From CAG-791 sp963650385 (GTDB lineage Bacteria; Bacillota; Clostridia; Lachnospirales; Lachnospiraceae): 64,000 nucleotides of DNA. The notes below the pieces were generated by a model. The model was not told the DNA's origin. It made no database searches and worked only from the letters and a program-made list of their open reading frames with translations. The translations under genes and the position numbers were made by a program. Shown here one piece after another: positions 1 through 9,486 of this stretch. Every line of letters starts with the position of its first letter. The first letter of the stretch is position 1. Where the stretch lies: contig CAVJLL010000009.1 of assembly GCA_963650385.1 (NCBI GenBank), positions 5,465-69,464 on the forward strand, given 5' to 3'.

Positions 1-1257
1 GTGGTGTTCCTGCTGTTTTATACCATTTACAGCTTTTTCGCGGAATGGAACCGGGATTTTCTGGAGAGAGGCCTCTTTAAGGAGCTTCTGAGCGTGCTTC
101 AGTACAACGGGGTGATGATCCTGGCATCGCTCGCGTTTGTTTTCTTTGCACAGTGGGGACGGATCCTTTCCCGTCAGGTGGTCATCAATTTCATCTGGAT
201 CAATCTGCTGATGATGTATGCGGCGCACATTCTGTTCCGTGAGGCGCTGCGGCGGGTTGTGACGAGCGAGAAGCAGGTGATCAAGGTTTTGGTGGTTGCC
301 CTGCCGGAGCTAGTGGATGAAACCATCTCCAGACTGCGCGCAGATCTGGGAATAACCTATCAGATTGTGGGCTCTGCATCGGTTCGCTGCGAGCAGGGGG
401 ATACGGACGAGCAGCGGATGAAGCGGTTCCAGGAGATGACGGAGAAGCTCACGCAGATTCCGTTTGATGAGGTCTTCATGAATGTCCCGGGCTTTACAAG
501 GGACGATGTGCGGCCGCTGATCAACGGCTTTGAGGAAATGGGCGTTGTGTGCCGGTACAATCTGGGACTTCCGGAGATCAGCGGCGCTTCGGCAAAGGTA
601 GAGGGATACGGGGGCTACACCTGTGTCACCTATACGAGGTTCCAGTCCAGCTACAAGCGGCTTCTGATCAAGCGGGCCTTTGACATTCTGGGAGGACTGG
701 TCGGTGTTCTGCTGACGGGGCTTCTGACACTGTTCATCGCGCCGGCCATTAAGCTGGATTCTCCGGGGCCGATCTTCTTCGCGCAGACCAGAATCGGCAA
801 GAACGGACGCCGGTTTAAGATCTATAAGTTCCGTTCCATGTACCAGGACGCAGAGAAGAGGAAAAAGGAGCTGGAGCAGGAGAACGAGGTCAAGGGCCTC
901 ATGTTCAAGATGGAAAATGATCCCCGGATCACAAAGGTGGGAGCGTTTCTGCGCAGCACGAGCCTGGACGAGTTCCCGCAGTTTCTGAATGTTCTGAAGG
1001 GGGATATGAGCCTGGTGGGAACCAGACCGCCCACCGTGGACGAGTTCGAGCAGTACGACGAGCACTATCGCAGACGCCTGTCTATGACACCTGGTCTGAC
1101 GGGCATGTGGCAGGTCAGCGGGCGGAGTGACATATCGGATTTCGACGAGGTGGTTCGTCTGGACCTGGAATACATTGACAACTGGTCACTGACGCTGGAC
1201 TTTAAGATCCTCCTGCAGACGATTGTCGTAGTCCTGGGGCATAAGGGAGCCAAATGA
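1..1257 (+). CDS. Polyprenyl glycosylphosphotransferase (initiating sugar transferase), 5' end outside window
   Basis: Transfers a sugar 1-phosphate to undecaprenyl phosphate at the membrane, the first step of repeat-unit synthesis. The visible 418 residues begin inside N-terminal membrane segments, followed by a nucleotide-binding-like middle region and, from about residue 220, the bacterial sugar transferase domain: a membrane re-entrant segment, then KFRSM, the DEFPQ motif near residue 323, GTRP and PGLTGMWQVSGRS. Family members usually have about 450-470 residues with five membrane helices, so the real start most likely lies upstream; the GTG at position 1 is only the window edge. The stop overlaps the next start by four bases (ATGA), so this is one operon with the glycosyltransferases that follow. 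The sugar is not predictable. Confidence 0.9.
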   Translation: MVFLLFYTIYSFFAEWNRDFLERGLFKELLSVLQYNGVMILASLAFVFFAQWGRILSRQVVINFIWINLLMMYAAHILFREALRRVVTSEKQVIKVLVVALPELVDETISRLRADLGITYQIVGSASVRCEQGDTDEQRMKRFQEMTEKLTQIPFDEVFMNVPGFTRDDVRPLINGFEEMGVVCRYNLGLPEISGASAKVEGYGGYTCVTYTRFQSSYKRLLIKRAFDILGGLVGVLLTGLLTLFIAPAIKLDSPGPIFFAQTRIGKNGRRFKIYKFRSMYQDAEKRKKELEQENEVKGLMFKMENDPRITKVGAFLRSTSLDEFPQFLNVLKGDMSLVGTRPPTVDEFEQYDEHYRRRLSMTPGLTGMWQVSGRSDISDFDEVVRLDLEYIDNWSLTLDFKILLQTIVVVLGHKGAK

Positions 1258-2333
1258 TGCATCACATCTGTATGATTGTGCCGGATCCTATGGTGCACGG
1301 CGGCATTGCCGCTGTCACCTCCGGGTATTACGGGAGTCGTCTGGAAAAGGATTTCCGCATCACCTATGTGCAGTCCTACCGCGACGGCACGAAGAAGGAT
1401 AAATTTAAAAAAGCGCTGAAGGCGTACAGACAGTTCCGGGAGGTCCTCCAAAAGGATCCGCCGGAACTTGTTCATATTCATTCTTCCTTCGGACCGAGCT
1501 TCTACCGCAAGCTTCCCTTCATCCTTATGGCAGCAGGAAAGGGAATTCCGATTGTCAATCACATCCACGGCTCGGCCTTTGACGAATTCTATGAGAATGC
1601 TCCGGCGGCCAAAAAACGGCTGGTCCGGCACATCTACGGCAAGTGCAGCCGCATGATCGTCCTGACACAGCACTGGAAGGAGGTCCTTTCCGTGACCTTC
1701 CCGGCCGAGAGAATTCATGTGATTCCCAATTACTGCGTCCTTCATCCGGAGATGCTGGAGCATGACCGGATGAAGGAGCGGTTCCAAAGGAAGCAGATTC
1801 TGTACCTCGGCGTTCTGACGGAGGGGAAGGGAATGCGGGAGATGCCGGAAATCATCCGGACGGTGACCGAAAAGGTCCCGGAGGCCTCCTTTGTGCTGGG
1901 CGGCGTCGGAGACCGGGAGCTGATTACCGCTGATCTTTCGCCCGCTGTCCTTGAGAAAAACGTTGCCTTCCCCGGCTGGGTGCGGGGAGAGGAGAAGGAG
2001 ACGCTCCTGCGGGAGAGTACAGTATTTCTCCTTCCTTCACACATGGAGGCAATGCCGATGTCGCTTCTGGAGGCGATGGGGTATGGGCTCCCCATGGTGA
2101 CGACCAGAATCGGCGGGATCCCGAATCTCACAGGAGAGGGAGAACAGGCGGTCCTGTGCCCGGTCGGAGACGCGGCAGCAATGGGCGAAGCGATTGCCGC
2201 ACTTTTGCAGGATAGGGACGCCTGGGAGAGGGCATCGGCGGCGTCCTGTAAAAGGGCAGAGCAGGAATACAGCTTTGAACGGCATGCGGACCGGCTGGAA
2301 GCGGTGTACCGGGAGCTTTTGGAGAAATGCTGA
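1254..2333 (+). CDS. Glycosyltransferase family 4 (GT-B fold)
   Basis: Likely cytoplasmic glycosyltransferase extending the lipid-linked exopolysaccharide unit, with retaining chemistry inferred from the family. The N-terminal half has a GGIAAV loop (residues about 13-18) and HIHSSFGPS. The C-terminal Rossmann half has LYLGVLTEGKG, GWVRGEEKE and the E-x7-E type segment EAMPMSLLEAMGYGLP followed by TRIGGIP, all typical of glycos_transf_1. Length of 359 residues is normal. The start overlaps the preceding stop. No membrane segment is seen. Donor and acceptor sugars cannot be inferred. Confidence 0.9.
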   Translation: MMHHICMIVPDPMVHGGIAAVTSGYYGSRLEKDFRITYVQSYRDGTKKDKFKKALKAYRQFREVLQKDPPELVHIHSSFGPSFYRKLPFILMAAGKGIPIVNHIHGSAFDEFYENAPAAKKRLVRHIYGKCSRMIVLTQHWKEVLSVTFPAERIHVIPNYCVLHPEMLEHDRMKERFQRKQILYLGVLTEGKGMREMPEIIRTVTEKVPEASFVLGGVGDRELITADLSPAVLEKNVAFPGWVRGEEKETLLRESTVFLLPSHMEAMPMSLLEAMGYGLPMVTTRIGGIPNLTGEGEQAVLCPVGDAAAMGEAIAALLQDRDAWERASAASCKRAEQEYSFERHADRLEAVYRELLEKC

Positions 2334-2422
2334 TTTCAGCCGCATTCCTTTAGGGGCGCGTCTGCGTGAACAGGCACTGCCTCTGCAGGAAACTGCCGCA
2401 TCGAGCACATCAGGAGAATGCA

Positions 2423-3481
2423 ATGGAGCAAAAAACGGTATCCGGACACCCGGCAGCTGTGTCGGTCATCGTTCCGGTTTATAATGGAGAGCGCTATCTG
2501 CCGGAGTGCATTGACAGTGTTCTGGGGCAGACCTTTCGTGATCTGGAGCTGGTGCTAGTGGATGACGGCTCCGCGGATGCAAGCGCCCGGATCTGCGACG
2601 AAGCGGCGCAGAAGGATGCCAGGGTGCATGTCATTCATAAGGCAAACGGCGGCCTGATGGCGGCCTGGATGCAGGGCGTACGGGAGAGCTGCGGCGCATA
2701 CATTTCCTTCCTGGATTGTGACGACTGGCTGGAAACCGATCATCTGGAGAAAATGACGGCAGCGCTGGACAGGAATTCCTCTAGCCGGCAGATTATCTGC
2801 GGAGGATATGTCATTGAACGGGAATGGAACCATACCCGTGAGAAGGCGGGCAGCTGCGCGGAGCCCGGTGTATATGAGGGCGAGCGTCTGACCCGGCAGA
2901 TTAAGGACAGACTCCTGGGAAACGAGCATCGAACGGTGATCTTATCGCGCTGCATGAAGCTGTTCTCCAGACAGCTCCTCATGGATAACATGCACTTTGG
3001 AAATCCGGCGATCCGAATGGGAGAGGATGTCAATGTCACGGTTCCCATGTTCCTGGATGCGGACCGCGTGACGATTTTGAGGGATAACTACGATTACCAT
3101 TACCGCTTCGTTGCGGCATCGATGGTGCACGGCTATGATCCCGGGATGCAGGGAAACATGCATCTCCTTCTGCGGACGCTGCACCTGGTGATGGAGGAAA
3201 AGGCATACCCGAACGGACACATGCAGGTGGAAAAAGAGGCCCTGCTCCAGCTGTGCCTGGTGCTGAAAAATGAGCTTCGAAGAACCGATGCGGGGGCGGA
3301 TGCGGTCGCGGAACGCGTGCAGCGCATCTGCCGGGAGGAGCAGGCGGGAGAGCGGCTTATGAAACAGGGAGAGAAGCTCCGGGATCCTGCCAACCGGCTT
3401 CTGGCCCTTGTTATGGCGCATCCGTCGAAGGCACGCATCCGGCTTGTGCGGAGAATCTTTCTCCTGCAGGCAGGGAGGTAA
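2423..3481 (+). CDS. Glycosyltransferase family 2
   Basis: GT-A type glycosyltransferase of the exopolysaccharide cluster. It starts with the family signature VSVIVPVYNGERYLPEC, then LVLVDDGSADAS and a DXD-like FLDCDDWLE near residue 90. The ATG at 2423 is preferred over an in-frame GTG at 2366 because AGGAG lies six bases upstream and the family core begins about ten residues after it; this gives 352 residues. The C-terminal 200 residues are helical and not recognisable. It is two bases upstream of a second GT2 gene, so the pair is translationally linked. Confidence 0.88.
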   Translation: MEQKTVSGHPAAVSVIVPVYNGERYLPECIDSVLGQTFRDLELVLVDDGSADASARICDEAAQKDARVHVIHKANGGLMAAWMQGVRESCGAYISFLDCDDWLETDHLEKMTAALDRNSSSRQIICGGYVIEREWNHTREKAGSCAEPGVYEGERLTRQIKDRLLGNEHRTVILSRCMKLFSRQLLMDNMHFGNPAIRMGEDVNVTVPMFLDADRVTILRDNYDYHYRFVAASMVHGYDPGMQGNMHLLLRTLHLVMEEKAYPNGHMQVEKEALLQLCLVLKNELRRTDAGADAVAERVQRICREEQAGERLMKQGEKLRDPANRLLALVMAHPSKARIRLVRRIFLLQAGR

Positions 3482-3483
3482 GA

Positions 3484-4503
3484 ATGATCAGTATTATTAT
3501 TCCGGTGCACAATGCACAGAAGACGCTGGACAGGGCGGTGAGAAGCGTCCGGCAGCAGACCGTTCGCGAAAGGCAGAGCCTGGAGGTGATCCTGGTGGAT
3601 GACGGCTCCTCGGATGCGAGCGGGCTGCTCTGTGAGGAGTACGTCCGGCAGTCGGAGCCGGGGATGGACGTCCGGCTGATTTCCATGGAGGATGAAGGCG
3701 TCTCTGCGGCGAGAAACCGCGGCATTGATGCATCGAACGGAGAGCTGGTTACCTTTCTGGATGCAGACGATGCGATGGAGCCGGGAATGCTGGAGCTTTT
3801 GTATGCACTGTATCAGAAAACGGGTGCGGAAATCTGCGGCTGCGGCTTTCATATGGTTTCGGCGGAGGAAGAGCCCGAAGAGGAGCCGGTAAGGCCGGTC
3901 GAATTGCCGGAAGAGCGAGAGGATATCTGTCTTCTGGTCGGGCAGGGAATTGTTTCGGAGCGAATTCTGTGCAGAGACACCCGGGTCTGGAGCAAGCTCT
4001 TTGAACGGGAAGCAATCGGAAACCACCGGTTTGAGGAGGGACTGACCATCGGAGAGGACATGCTGTTCGTTGTGTCGCTCCTGGAGGAGAGAACCTGCTA
4101 TGCCTTTGTGGAGGACCCGCTGTACCGCTACACCTTCAATCCGAAGGGGGCGATGGAACGCCCCTTTACACCCTCCTACATGGACCAGATTCGCTGCTGG
4201 AGGGAGGCGGAGCTCCTCCTTCTGGAGAAATTTCCGTCTCTGAAGGAGAATTCGGAAGCCATGGCGCGCCTTCGCGGGCTGCAGATCGTTTCGGATGTGC
4301 TCACCGCCTCCAAGATTGCAAAGCTCCCGGGCGGGGAGCAGGAGCGCTGCAGAGCACTTCTGGAGGAATGCCGGAAATCTCTGGCCGGGCACAAAAGGGG
4401 CGGAGCTGCCAGTGGGATTTCGCCGGATTATACGTTAAAATCATTTCTGCTGCAGTATGCGCCTTCGGTGTTCTGCGGCATATACAAAAGGACACGAAGG
4501 TAA
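3484..4503 (+). CDS. Glycosyltransferase family 2
   Basis: Second GT-A glycosyltransferase. The N-terminus ISIIIPVHNAQKTLDRAV, then VILVDDGSSDAS, the AARNRGIDASNGELVTF segment and the metal-binding FLDADDAMEP (about residue 94) are classic GT2 motifs. GGGAGGT sits just before the ATG. Length of 339 residues is normal. It follows the previous GT2 gene by two bases and precedes the pyruvyltransferase-family gene by 19. Donor and acceptor are unknown. Confidence 0.9.
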   Translation: MISIIIPVHNAQKTLDRAVRSVRQQTVRERQSLEVILVDDGSSDASGLLCEEYVRQSEPGMDVRLISMEDEGVSAARNRGIDASNGELVTFLDADDAMEPGMLELLYALYQKTGAEICGCGFHMVSAEEEPEEEPVRPVELPEEREDICLLVGQGIVSERILCRDTRVWSKLFEREAIGNHRFEEGLTIGEDMLFVVSLLEERTCYAFVEDPLYRYTFNPKGAMERPFTPSYMDQIRCWREAELLLLEKFPSLKENSEAMARLRGLQIVSDVLTASKIAKLPGGEQERCRALLEECRKSLAGHKRGGAASGISPDYTLKSFLLQYAPSVFCGIYKRTRR

Positions 4504-4522
4504 AACACGGGTATGAAGCAAA

Positions 4523-5740
4523 ATGAGCATGAATGAGATTGCGTTGTATATGCATGCCGGGAGCGGCAACCATGGGTGCGAGGCGATTGTAGACTCGCTG
4601 GTGCGTCTCCTGCCGGTCGACAGCTTTGCATTGATGACTAACTGTGCGGCAGAGGACGAACGGTACCTTCCGGCTGAGGTAAAGGCAAGGGTCCGGATCA
4701 TGGAGGAGCAGCATATTGATCGGAACCGGCTCATCCATGCGGCCTATTATGCCTACCGGAAGGTGACGGGGGATCAGGAGTCGTTCCTTCGCTACCGGTA
4801 CCGGGCGCTGACCGGGAGCGGCAGGCCGGCGCTGGCAATTTCCATCGGGGGAGACAATTACTGCTATCCGAGCATGGTAAAGGATCTGATGAGAGCCAAT
4901 GCGATGTTTGCGCATCAGAATACGGCAACCGTTCTCCTGGGGTGCTCGATTGAGCCGGAGCTCCTTGTAAGGGACAATAAGGAACTCCTGGAGGATCTGC
5001 GCCGGTATCGCCGGATCATTGCCAGAGAGACCATTTCCTTTGAAGCGCTGCAGAAGGTGCTGCAGGAAGCCTACGGAGCGGAGGCGGCAGAGCGCGTGGT
5101 GCTGTGCCCGGATCCGGCATTTTCGCTTCCGTCGGATGAGAGCGGACTGCCGGAGGGATTTGAGAGCGGCAATACCGTCGGCATCAATCTAAGCCCGATG
5201 GTGGAGGAATATGCGGCGGATCCGTCGGCACCGCTGGCGGGGTACACTGCACTGATCGAGGACATTCTCGAAAAGACGAATATGAAGGTGGCATTGATTC
5301 CGCATGTTGTATGGGACCGCAGCAACGACCGGATACCGCTTCGAAAGCTTCACGAACGATTCAAGGATACCGGCCGTGTGCAGCTGGTGGAGGATATGCC
5401 GGCGGAAAAGCTCAAGGGCGTGATCGCGAACTGCCGCTTTTTCATCGGTGCCAGGACGCATGCGACCATCGCGGCGTATTCCACCATCATTCCGACGTTG
5501 GTGATCGGATACTCCGTAAAGGCAAGAGGCATCGCAAGGGATCTGTTCGGAACCGAGGAGAATTATGTGCTTCCTGTTCAGTCATTGAAGGATCCGCAGC
5601 AGCTTCTGGATGCATGGCACTGGCTGCAGGAGAATGAGGACGAGGTCCGCTATCAGCTGGCCGGCAGTGCAACCAGGCTTCGTGCGGAGACCGGACGGAT
5701 TGCGGAGGAGGTCCACCGCGTACTGCAGGAGCTGAGGTAA
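4523..5740 (+). CDS. Polysaccharide pyruvyl transferase family protein
   Basis: Resembles the PF04230 (CsaB/WcaK-like) family that attaches ketal pyruvate from phosphoenolpyruvate to sugars of surface polysaccharides. The N-terminus has the glycine-rich loop GSGNHGCEAIV, with SIGGDNYCYP near residue 112, LLGCSIEP, and the C-terminal FIGARTHATIAAYST segment that is conserved in this family. 405 residues. Placement between GT2 genes and the flippase suggests modification of the repeat unit before export. Pyruvate as the actual donor is a family-based inference; some members have other roles. Confidence 0.85.
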   Translation: MSMNEIALYMHAGSGNHGCEAIVDSLVRLLPVDSFALMTNCAAEDERYLPAEVKARVRIMEEQHIDRNRLIHAAYYAYRKVTGDQESFLRYRYRALTGSGRPALAISIGGDNYCYPSMVKDLMRANAMFAHQNTATVLLGCSIEPELLVRDNKELLEDLRRYRRIIARETISFEALQKVLQEAYGAEAAERVVLCPDPAFSLPSDESGLPEGFESGNTVGINLSPMVEEYAADPSAPLAGYTALIEDILEKTNMKVALIPHVVWDRSNDRIPLRKLHERFKDTGRVQLVEDMPAEKLKGVIANCRFFIGARTHATIAAYSTIIPTLVIGYSVKARGIARDLFGTEENYVLPVQSLKDPQQLLDAWHWLQENEDEVRYQLAGSATRLRAETGRIAEEVHRVLQELR

Positions 5741-5744
5741 CCGA

Positions 5745-7286
5745 ATGGGAAATCAGAAAAAAGCATCCGGAAGAGTGCGTCTGGCGGAGCGCAACATTGC
5801 ATTCGGCTACGCAGGACAGGCTGCAACGGCGCTTATGTCCTTTGCACTGCGTACGATTTTTATCCGTCATCTGTCCGAGGAGCTGCTGGGCGTCAATTCG
5901 CTATATACGAACATTCTGTCCATCCTTTCCATGGCAGAGCTGGGGATCGGAACGGCATTGAATTTTGCCCTGTACCGGCCGGTGGCGCAGAAGGATACCG
6001 AGAAGATCAAGTCGTATATGCAGATGTACCGGAAGGCGTATACCGCCATCGCATTGGTGGTGGCGGGGATCGGCCTATGCATTGCGCCGTTCCTGCGGTA
6101 TCTGATCAAGGACCCGGGGGCGATCACGACCGGTGAGATGACGGGGTACTACCTGATCTTTCTGTTCAACACCGTCAGCACGTACTTTGTCTCCTACAAG
6201 TACAGTCTCTGCAATGCGGAGCAGCACAACTACATTCAGACCAATATCAATACCGTCACCAAGATCATTGTGTCACTGCTGCAGATGGCGGTCATTGTAC
6301 TGACCGGGAATTTTCTGTGGTATCTTCTGACGGATATGTTCGTGCAGCTGGCGCAGAAGGTGTTCGTGTCCTGGTATCTGGACCGCCGGTATCCGTACCT
6401 GCGGGACAAGAATGTGACGCCGCTTTCCAGGGAGGAGTCCGGCGAGGTGTGGCGCAAGACGAAGGCACTGGTGCTGCACAAGGTGGGCGATGTTGCGAGA
6501 CTTCAGACGGATTCACTGATCATTTCGTCCTTCATTGCGGTAGCGATGTCCGGAATGGTGGACAATTACAACCTTGTCATCAATGCGGTGACGAATTTCG
6601 TCAATATCATTTTCAATTCGGTGATTTCCGGCTTCGGCAACCTGATTGCAACGGAAACCAGACAGCGGCAGTATGAGCTGTTCAAGGTGTATCGTTTTTT
6701 TGCCAGCTGGGTGTACGGCTTTGCCGTGACGGGCTTCTTTGTCCTTCTGACGCCGCTGATCCGGCTGTGGCTGGGAGATGGCTGGGTGCTCCCGGAGGCG
6801 GCGGTGGCACTGATCCTGATGGATCTGTATTTCAAGGGAGACCGCATCGTGCTGTCCAACTACAAGACGGCAGCCGGCGTGTTCGAGCAGGACAAGTACC
6901 TGGCACTCATTCAGGGAGCTGTCAATCTGGTGCTCTCGATCTGGCTGGTACAGAAAATCGGACTGGCCGGCATCTATGTCGGAACCGTGATTTCGGGCCT
7001 GATCGCCAATGTGACCAAACCGGTCATTATTTATCGCGTCTGCTTTGACCGCTCCTGTATGAGCTATTTTGCGGAAACCCTGCGCTATGCAGGAACCGTA
7101 GCGGTGCTGTGCGTTGGACTGCGGTTTTTGGGAGACCGGCTGCTGGCAAATCTGAGCATTGCCGGGTTCCTGGGAATGGCGGTGATCATTACGATCGTAT
7201 TTAACGGTGTTTTCTTCGTATTGTTCGGCAGATCCGGGGAGTTCCGGTATCTGAAGCAGCTGGCAGCGCAGAAGCTTGGAAGATAA
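5745..7286 (+). CDS. Oligosaccharide flippase, Wzx/MATE-like polysaccharide transporter
   Basis: Integral membrane protein of 513 residues with about 12-14 predicted hydrophobic helices. It would move the lipid-linked repeat unit across the membrane. The N-terminal block NIAFGYAGQAATALMSFALRTIFIRHLSEELLGVNSLYTNIL is typical of PST-family flippases. It starts four bases after the pyruvyltransferase-family stop. No Wzy-type polymerase is visible in the window; it may lie upstream. Confidence 0.9.
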   Translation: MGNQKKASGRVRLAERNIAFGYAGQAATALMSFALRTIFIRHLSEELLGVNSLYTNILSILSMAELGIGTALNFALYRPVAQKDTEKIKSYMQMYRKAYTAIALVVAGIGLCIAPFLRYLIKDPGAITTGEMTGYYLIFLFNTVSTYFVSYKYSLCNAEQHNYIQTNINTVTKIIVSLLQMAVIVLTGNFLWYLLTDMFVQLAQKVFVSWYLDRRYPYLRDKNVTPLSREESGEVWRKTKALVLHKVGDVARLQTDSLIISSFIAVAMSGMVDNYNLVINAVTNFVNIIFNSVISGFGNLIATETRQRQYELFKVYRFFASWVYGFAVTGFFVLLTPLIRLWLGDGWVLPEAAVALILMDLYFKGDRIVLSNYKTAAGVFEQDKYLALIQGAVNLVLSIWLVQKIGLAGIYVGTVISGLIANVTKPVIIYRVCFDRSCMSYFAETLRYAGTVAVLCVGLRFLGDRLLANLSIAGFLGMAVIITIVFNGVFFVLFGRSGEFRYLKQLAAQKLGR

Positions 7287-7349
7287 TGGCAGTCACCGAT
7301 CGAACCATTTGCCGGCCAGGGGCCGGAGGATAAGGACAAGGGGCAAAAC

Positions 7350-8426
7350 ATGGATTCATCAGCCAATCCGGAAAAGGCAAACGGCATAAAGGGAAGCCCA
7401 TGGACGCAAGAGAGCCTGTCTGCGTGCATTGAGAAAATGGCGCAGGAGGCAGAAGAGCAGCTGCAAAGGATGCGGCACCCTGCGCCTTCTGCACGGCTGA
7501 AGGGCCTTGCCAAGCGCATGCTCGGAAGAGGTACCTCCGGCAATGACAGGATCTTCTGGCCGGCAGGGCTCCTCTTGCTGGGGCTGGTCGAAGCGGGACA
7601 CACAAAGGAAGCGGCGGATTACCTTGGCGAATGGATATCTGCCGGCATGCCGGTGGAGAATCCGGACGATGCGCTGACGGGAGTCGTCCTGCAGCGCCTG
7701 TATCAGGAGACCGGGGAAGCGTGCTGGCAGGAAGGCGTGCAGAAGATTCACCGGTATCTGGAGGGGTGCCGGAGAGACGCAGAGGGATCGATTGTCTACG
7801 GCCAGAGGAGCAGTAATTCCTGGATCTACGCGGATGGAGCCGGACAGACGGCTATGTTCTATGCAGAGGAGGGACAGGAGGAGCTGGCAGCAGGAGAGCT
7901 TGCCCGTTATGCGCTTCATGGAATTGATGAGGCATCGGGGCTTCCGTACCATGGGTACGACGCGCAGTCCGGGCTGTGCCATGGCATCATCGGCTGGGGA
8001 AGAGCGGTTGGCTGGCTTCTTCTGGGAATCAGCGCGCAGGCGTGCTGCCGGAGAGAAGGGACGCCGCAGAAGGGATCAGACCCTGTGTGGGAGAAGCTGG
8101 TCTGGGAGGTCTTAAGACGCAGGCGCAGTGACGGATTGTTCTCCTGGCAGCTGGATTGCCGGAAGGGACCCTTGGATACGTCCGCCAGCGGAATGATCTA
8201 CTACAGTCTGCTGCGGGGAGGATGGCTCTCAAACGAACAGGGAGAAGCAATGCTTCAGACAGCAGCGGTTTCGCTTCTTGGCTGTGTGGATGCAAACGGA
8301 CGGGTGCAGCATTCGTCGGCGGAATGCATCGATTTTGCCCAGTACCGGCAGCAATACGGCTGCAATGCATGGGGGCAGGGGGCAGTTCTGGCCTTTCTTG
8401 CCGCTTACAGGAGAGAATACGTATGA
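7350..8426 (+). CDS. Glycoside hydrolase family 88/105-like protein (unsaturated uronyl hydrolase fold)
   Basis: 358 residues with an alpha/alpha-toroid pattern. WIYADGAGQTAMFYAEEG (about residue 163) and GLPYHGYDAQSGLCHGIIGWGRAVGWLLLGI match the conserved core of YteR/UGL-type hydrolases, which remove unsaturated uronic acids from lyase products. Two acidic catalytic positions are normal in the family; candidates here are the D of NPDDALTG (about 108-115) and the D of IYADGAGQT. No signal peptide is visible, so it looks cytoplasmic. It lies inside the biosynthetic cluster, between the flippase and the fucosyltransferase, which is odd for a catabolic enzyme. The stop overlaps the next start by four bases. 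Confidence 0.72.
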   Translation: MDSSANPEKANGIKGSPWTQESLSACIEKMAQEAEEQLQRMRHPAPSARLKGLAKRMLGRGTSGNDRIFWPAGLLLLGLVEAGHTKEAADYLGEWISAGMPVENPDDALTGVVLQRLYQETGEACWQEGVQKIHRYLEGCRRDAEGSIVYGQRSSNSWIYADGAGQTAMFYAEEGQEELAAGELARYALHGIDEASGLPYHGYDAQSGLCHGIIGWGRAVGWLLLGISAQACCRREGTPQKGSDPVWEKLVWEVLRRRRSDGLFSWQLDCRKGPLDTSASGMIYYSLLRGGWLSNEQGEAMLQTAAVSLLGCVDANGRVQHSSAECIDFAQYRQQYGCNAWGQGAVLAFLAAYRREYV

Positions 8427-9373
8427 TCATTGTAGAGGTTAAGGGCGGACTGGGAAATCAGATGCAGCAGTATGCGCTGTACTGCAAGCTTCGGAGCCTT
8501 GGCAGAGAGGCGAAGCTGGATCTTTCCTGGTTTGATGAGGAAAATCAGCAGAAAATGCTCGCACCCAGAAGCTGCGAGCTGCTCCGCTTCCGCGGGCTTC
8601 CCTTTGAGGAGTGCACCGCTTCGGAAAAGGAGCTGCTGACGGGCAGTGATTCCGTCTGGGGAAAGGCCGCGCGAAGGCTTCATATCGGCACAAAGGCAGC
8701 AGGAAAGCGCTTCACGGAGAGCCGGATGTATCACCCGGAGATTTTCGATCTGGAGGATGCGTATCTGGACGGCTATTTTGCCTGCACGAAGTACTACGAG
8801 GATATTCTCGGCGAGCTGCGGAAGGTCTTTGTATTCCCGAAGAGCGTCATTCCGCAGGTCAATGAGAAAAATCAGGCGGCCATCCGGGAAATGGAGGATG
8901 CGTACACCTTCTCCTGCGCCGTACACCTGCGGCGGGGGGACTACCTGGATGAGGCAAACGAAGCGCTCCTGGGCGGGATCTGCACGGAGCAGTATTATGA
9001 GGCGGCTGTGGATTTTGTGGAACGGGCAGTAAACGCCATGGGAAGCGGGCGGCACATCCATTTTTACATCTTTTCGGATGACCCTGCCTTTGCCAGGGCC
9101 TGCCATTTCGGCAATTACGGCGAGCCGGTGACCGTCTGCGACTGGAATGAAGAGGAGGACAACCTTCTGGATATGCAGCTGATGACGCACTGCAACGGCG
9201 TGATCGCGGCGAATTCCACGTTTTCCTTCTGGGGCGGGAGACTGAATGCCAGAGAGCCGAAGATCCTGGTACGCCCGCTGCGGCACAGGAACAATCAGGT
9301 TCCGGATCCGGAGGCCATGCGGGATTACTGGAAGGGGTGGACCATGGTGGATCTGGACGGATCGATTGTATAG
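8423..9373 (+). CDS. Alpha-1,2-fucosyltransferase (GT11)
   Basis: Transfers L-fucose from GDP-fucose. The N-terminus MIIVEVKGGLGNQMQQYALY is the GT11 signature, and HLRRGDYL (about residue 171) is the HxRRxD donor-binding motif. Later ANSTFSFWGG matches the third GT11 motif. 316 residues, normal length. The ATG at 8423 overlaps the preceding stop and is placed directly before the conserved motif; the frame stays open 89 codons further upstream but that part is an overlap with the hydrolase gene. No GDP-fucose synthesis genes are in the window. This is the last gene of the polysaccharide cluster visible here. Confidence 0.92.
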   Translation: MIIVEVKGGLGNQMQQYALYCKLRSLGREAKLDLSWFDEENQQKMLAPRSCELLRFRGLPFEECTASEKELLTGSDSVWGKAARRLHIGTKAAGKRFTESRMYHPEIFDLEDAYLDGYFACTKYYEDILGELRKVFVFPKSVIPQVNEKNQAAIREMEDAYTFSCAVHLRRGDYLDEANEALLGGICTEQYYEAAVDFVERAVNAMGSGRHIHFYIFSDDPAFARACHFGNYGEPVTVCDWNEEEDNLLDMQLMTHCNGVIAANSTFSFWGGRLNAREPKILVRPLRHRNNQVPDPEAMRDYWKGWTMVDLDGSIV

Positions 9374-9395
9374 AGGGGCTGATATCTGTTACAAT
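9366..9395 (+). promoter_or_regulatory. Candidate promoter for trpS
   Basis: TTGTAT and TACAAT separated by 18 bases, overlapping the end of the fucosyltransferase gene and about 90 bases before the trpS start. The leader is too short and lacks the conserved bulge for a T-box. The assignment is by sequence match only. Confidence 0.4.
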
Positions 9396-9486
9396 CATAA
9401 AGATTGCGGGGGAACTGCAACTATGATAACAACGCGGCGTGACTTCGTGCCCAAAGAGGCATGAGCAGCGGCATGGAAAGGAAGCT

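Noticed and set aside
9374..9486. T-box leader upstream of trpS (and of valS and argS)
   Set aside because: The leaders are too short and the T-box bulge sequence is absent.
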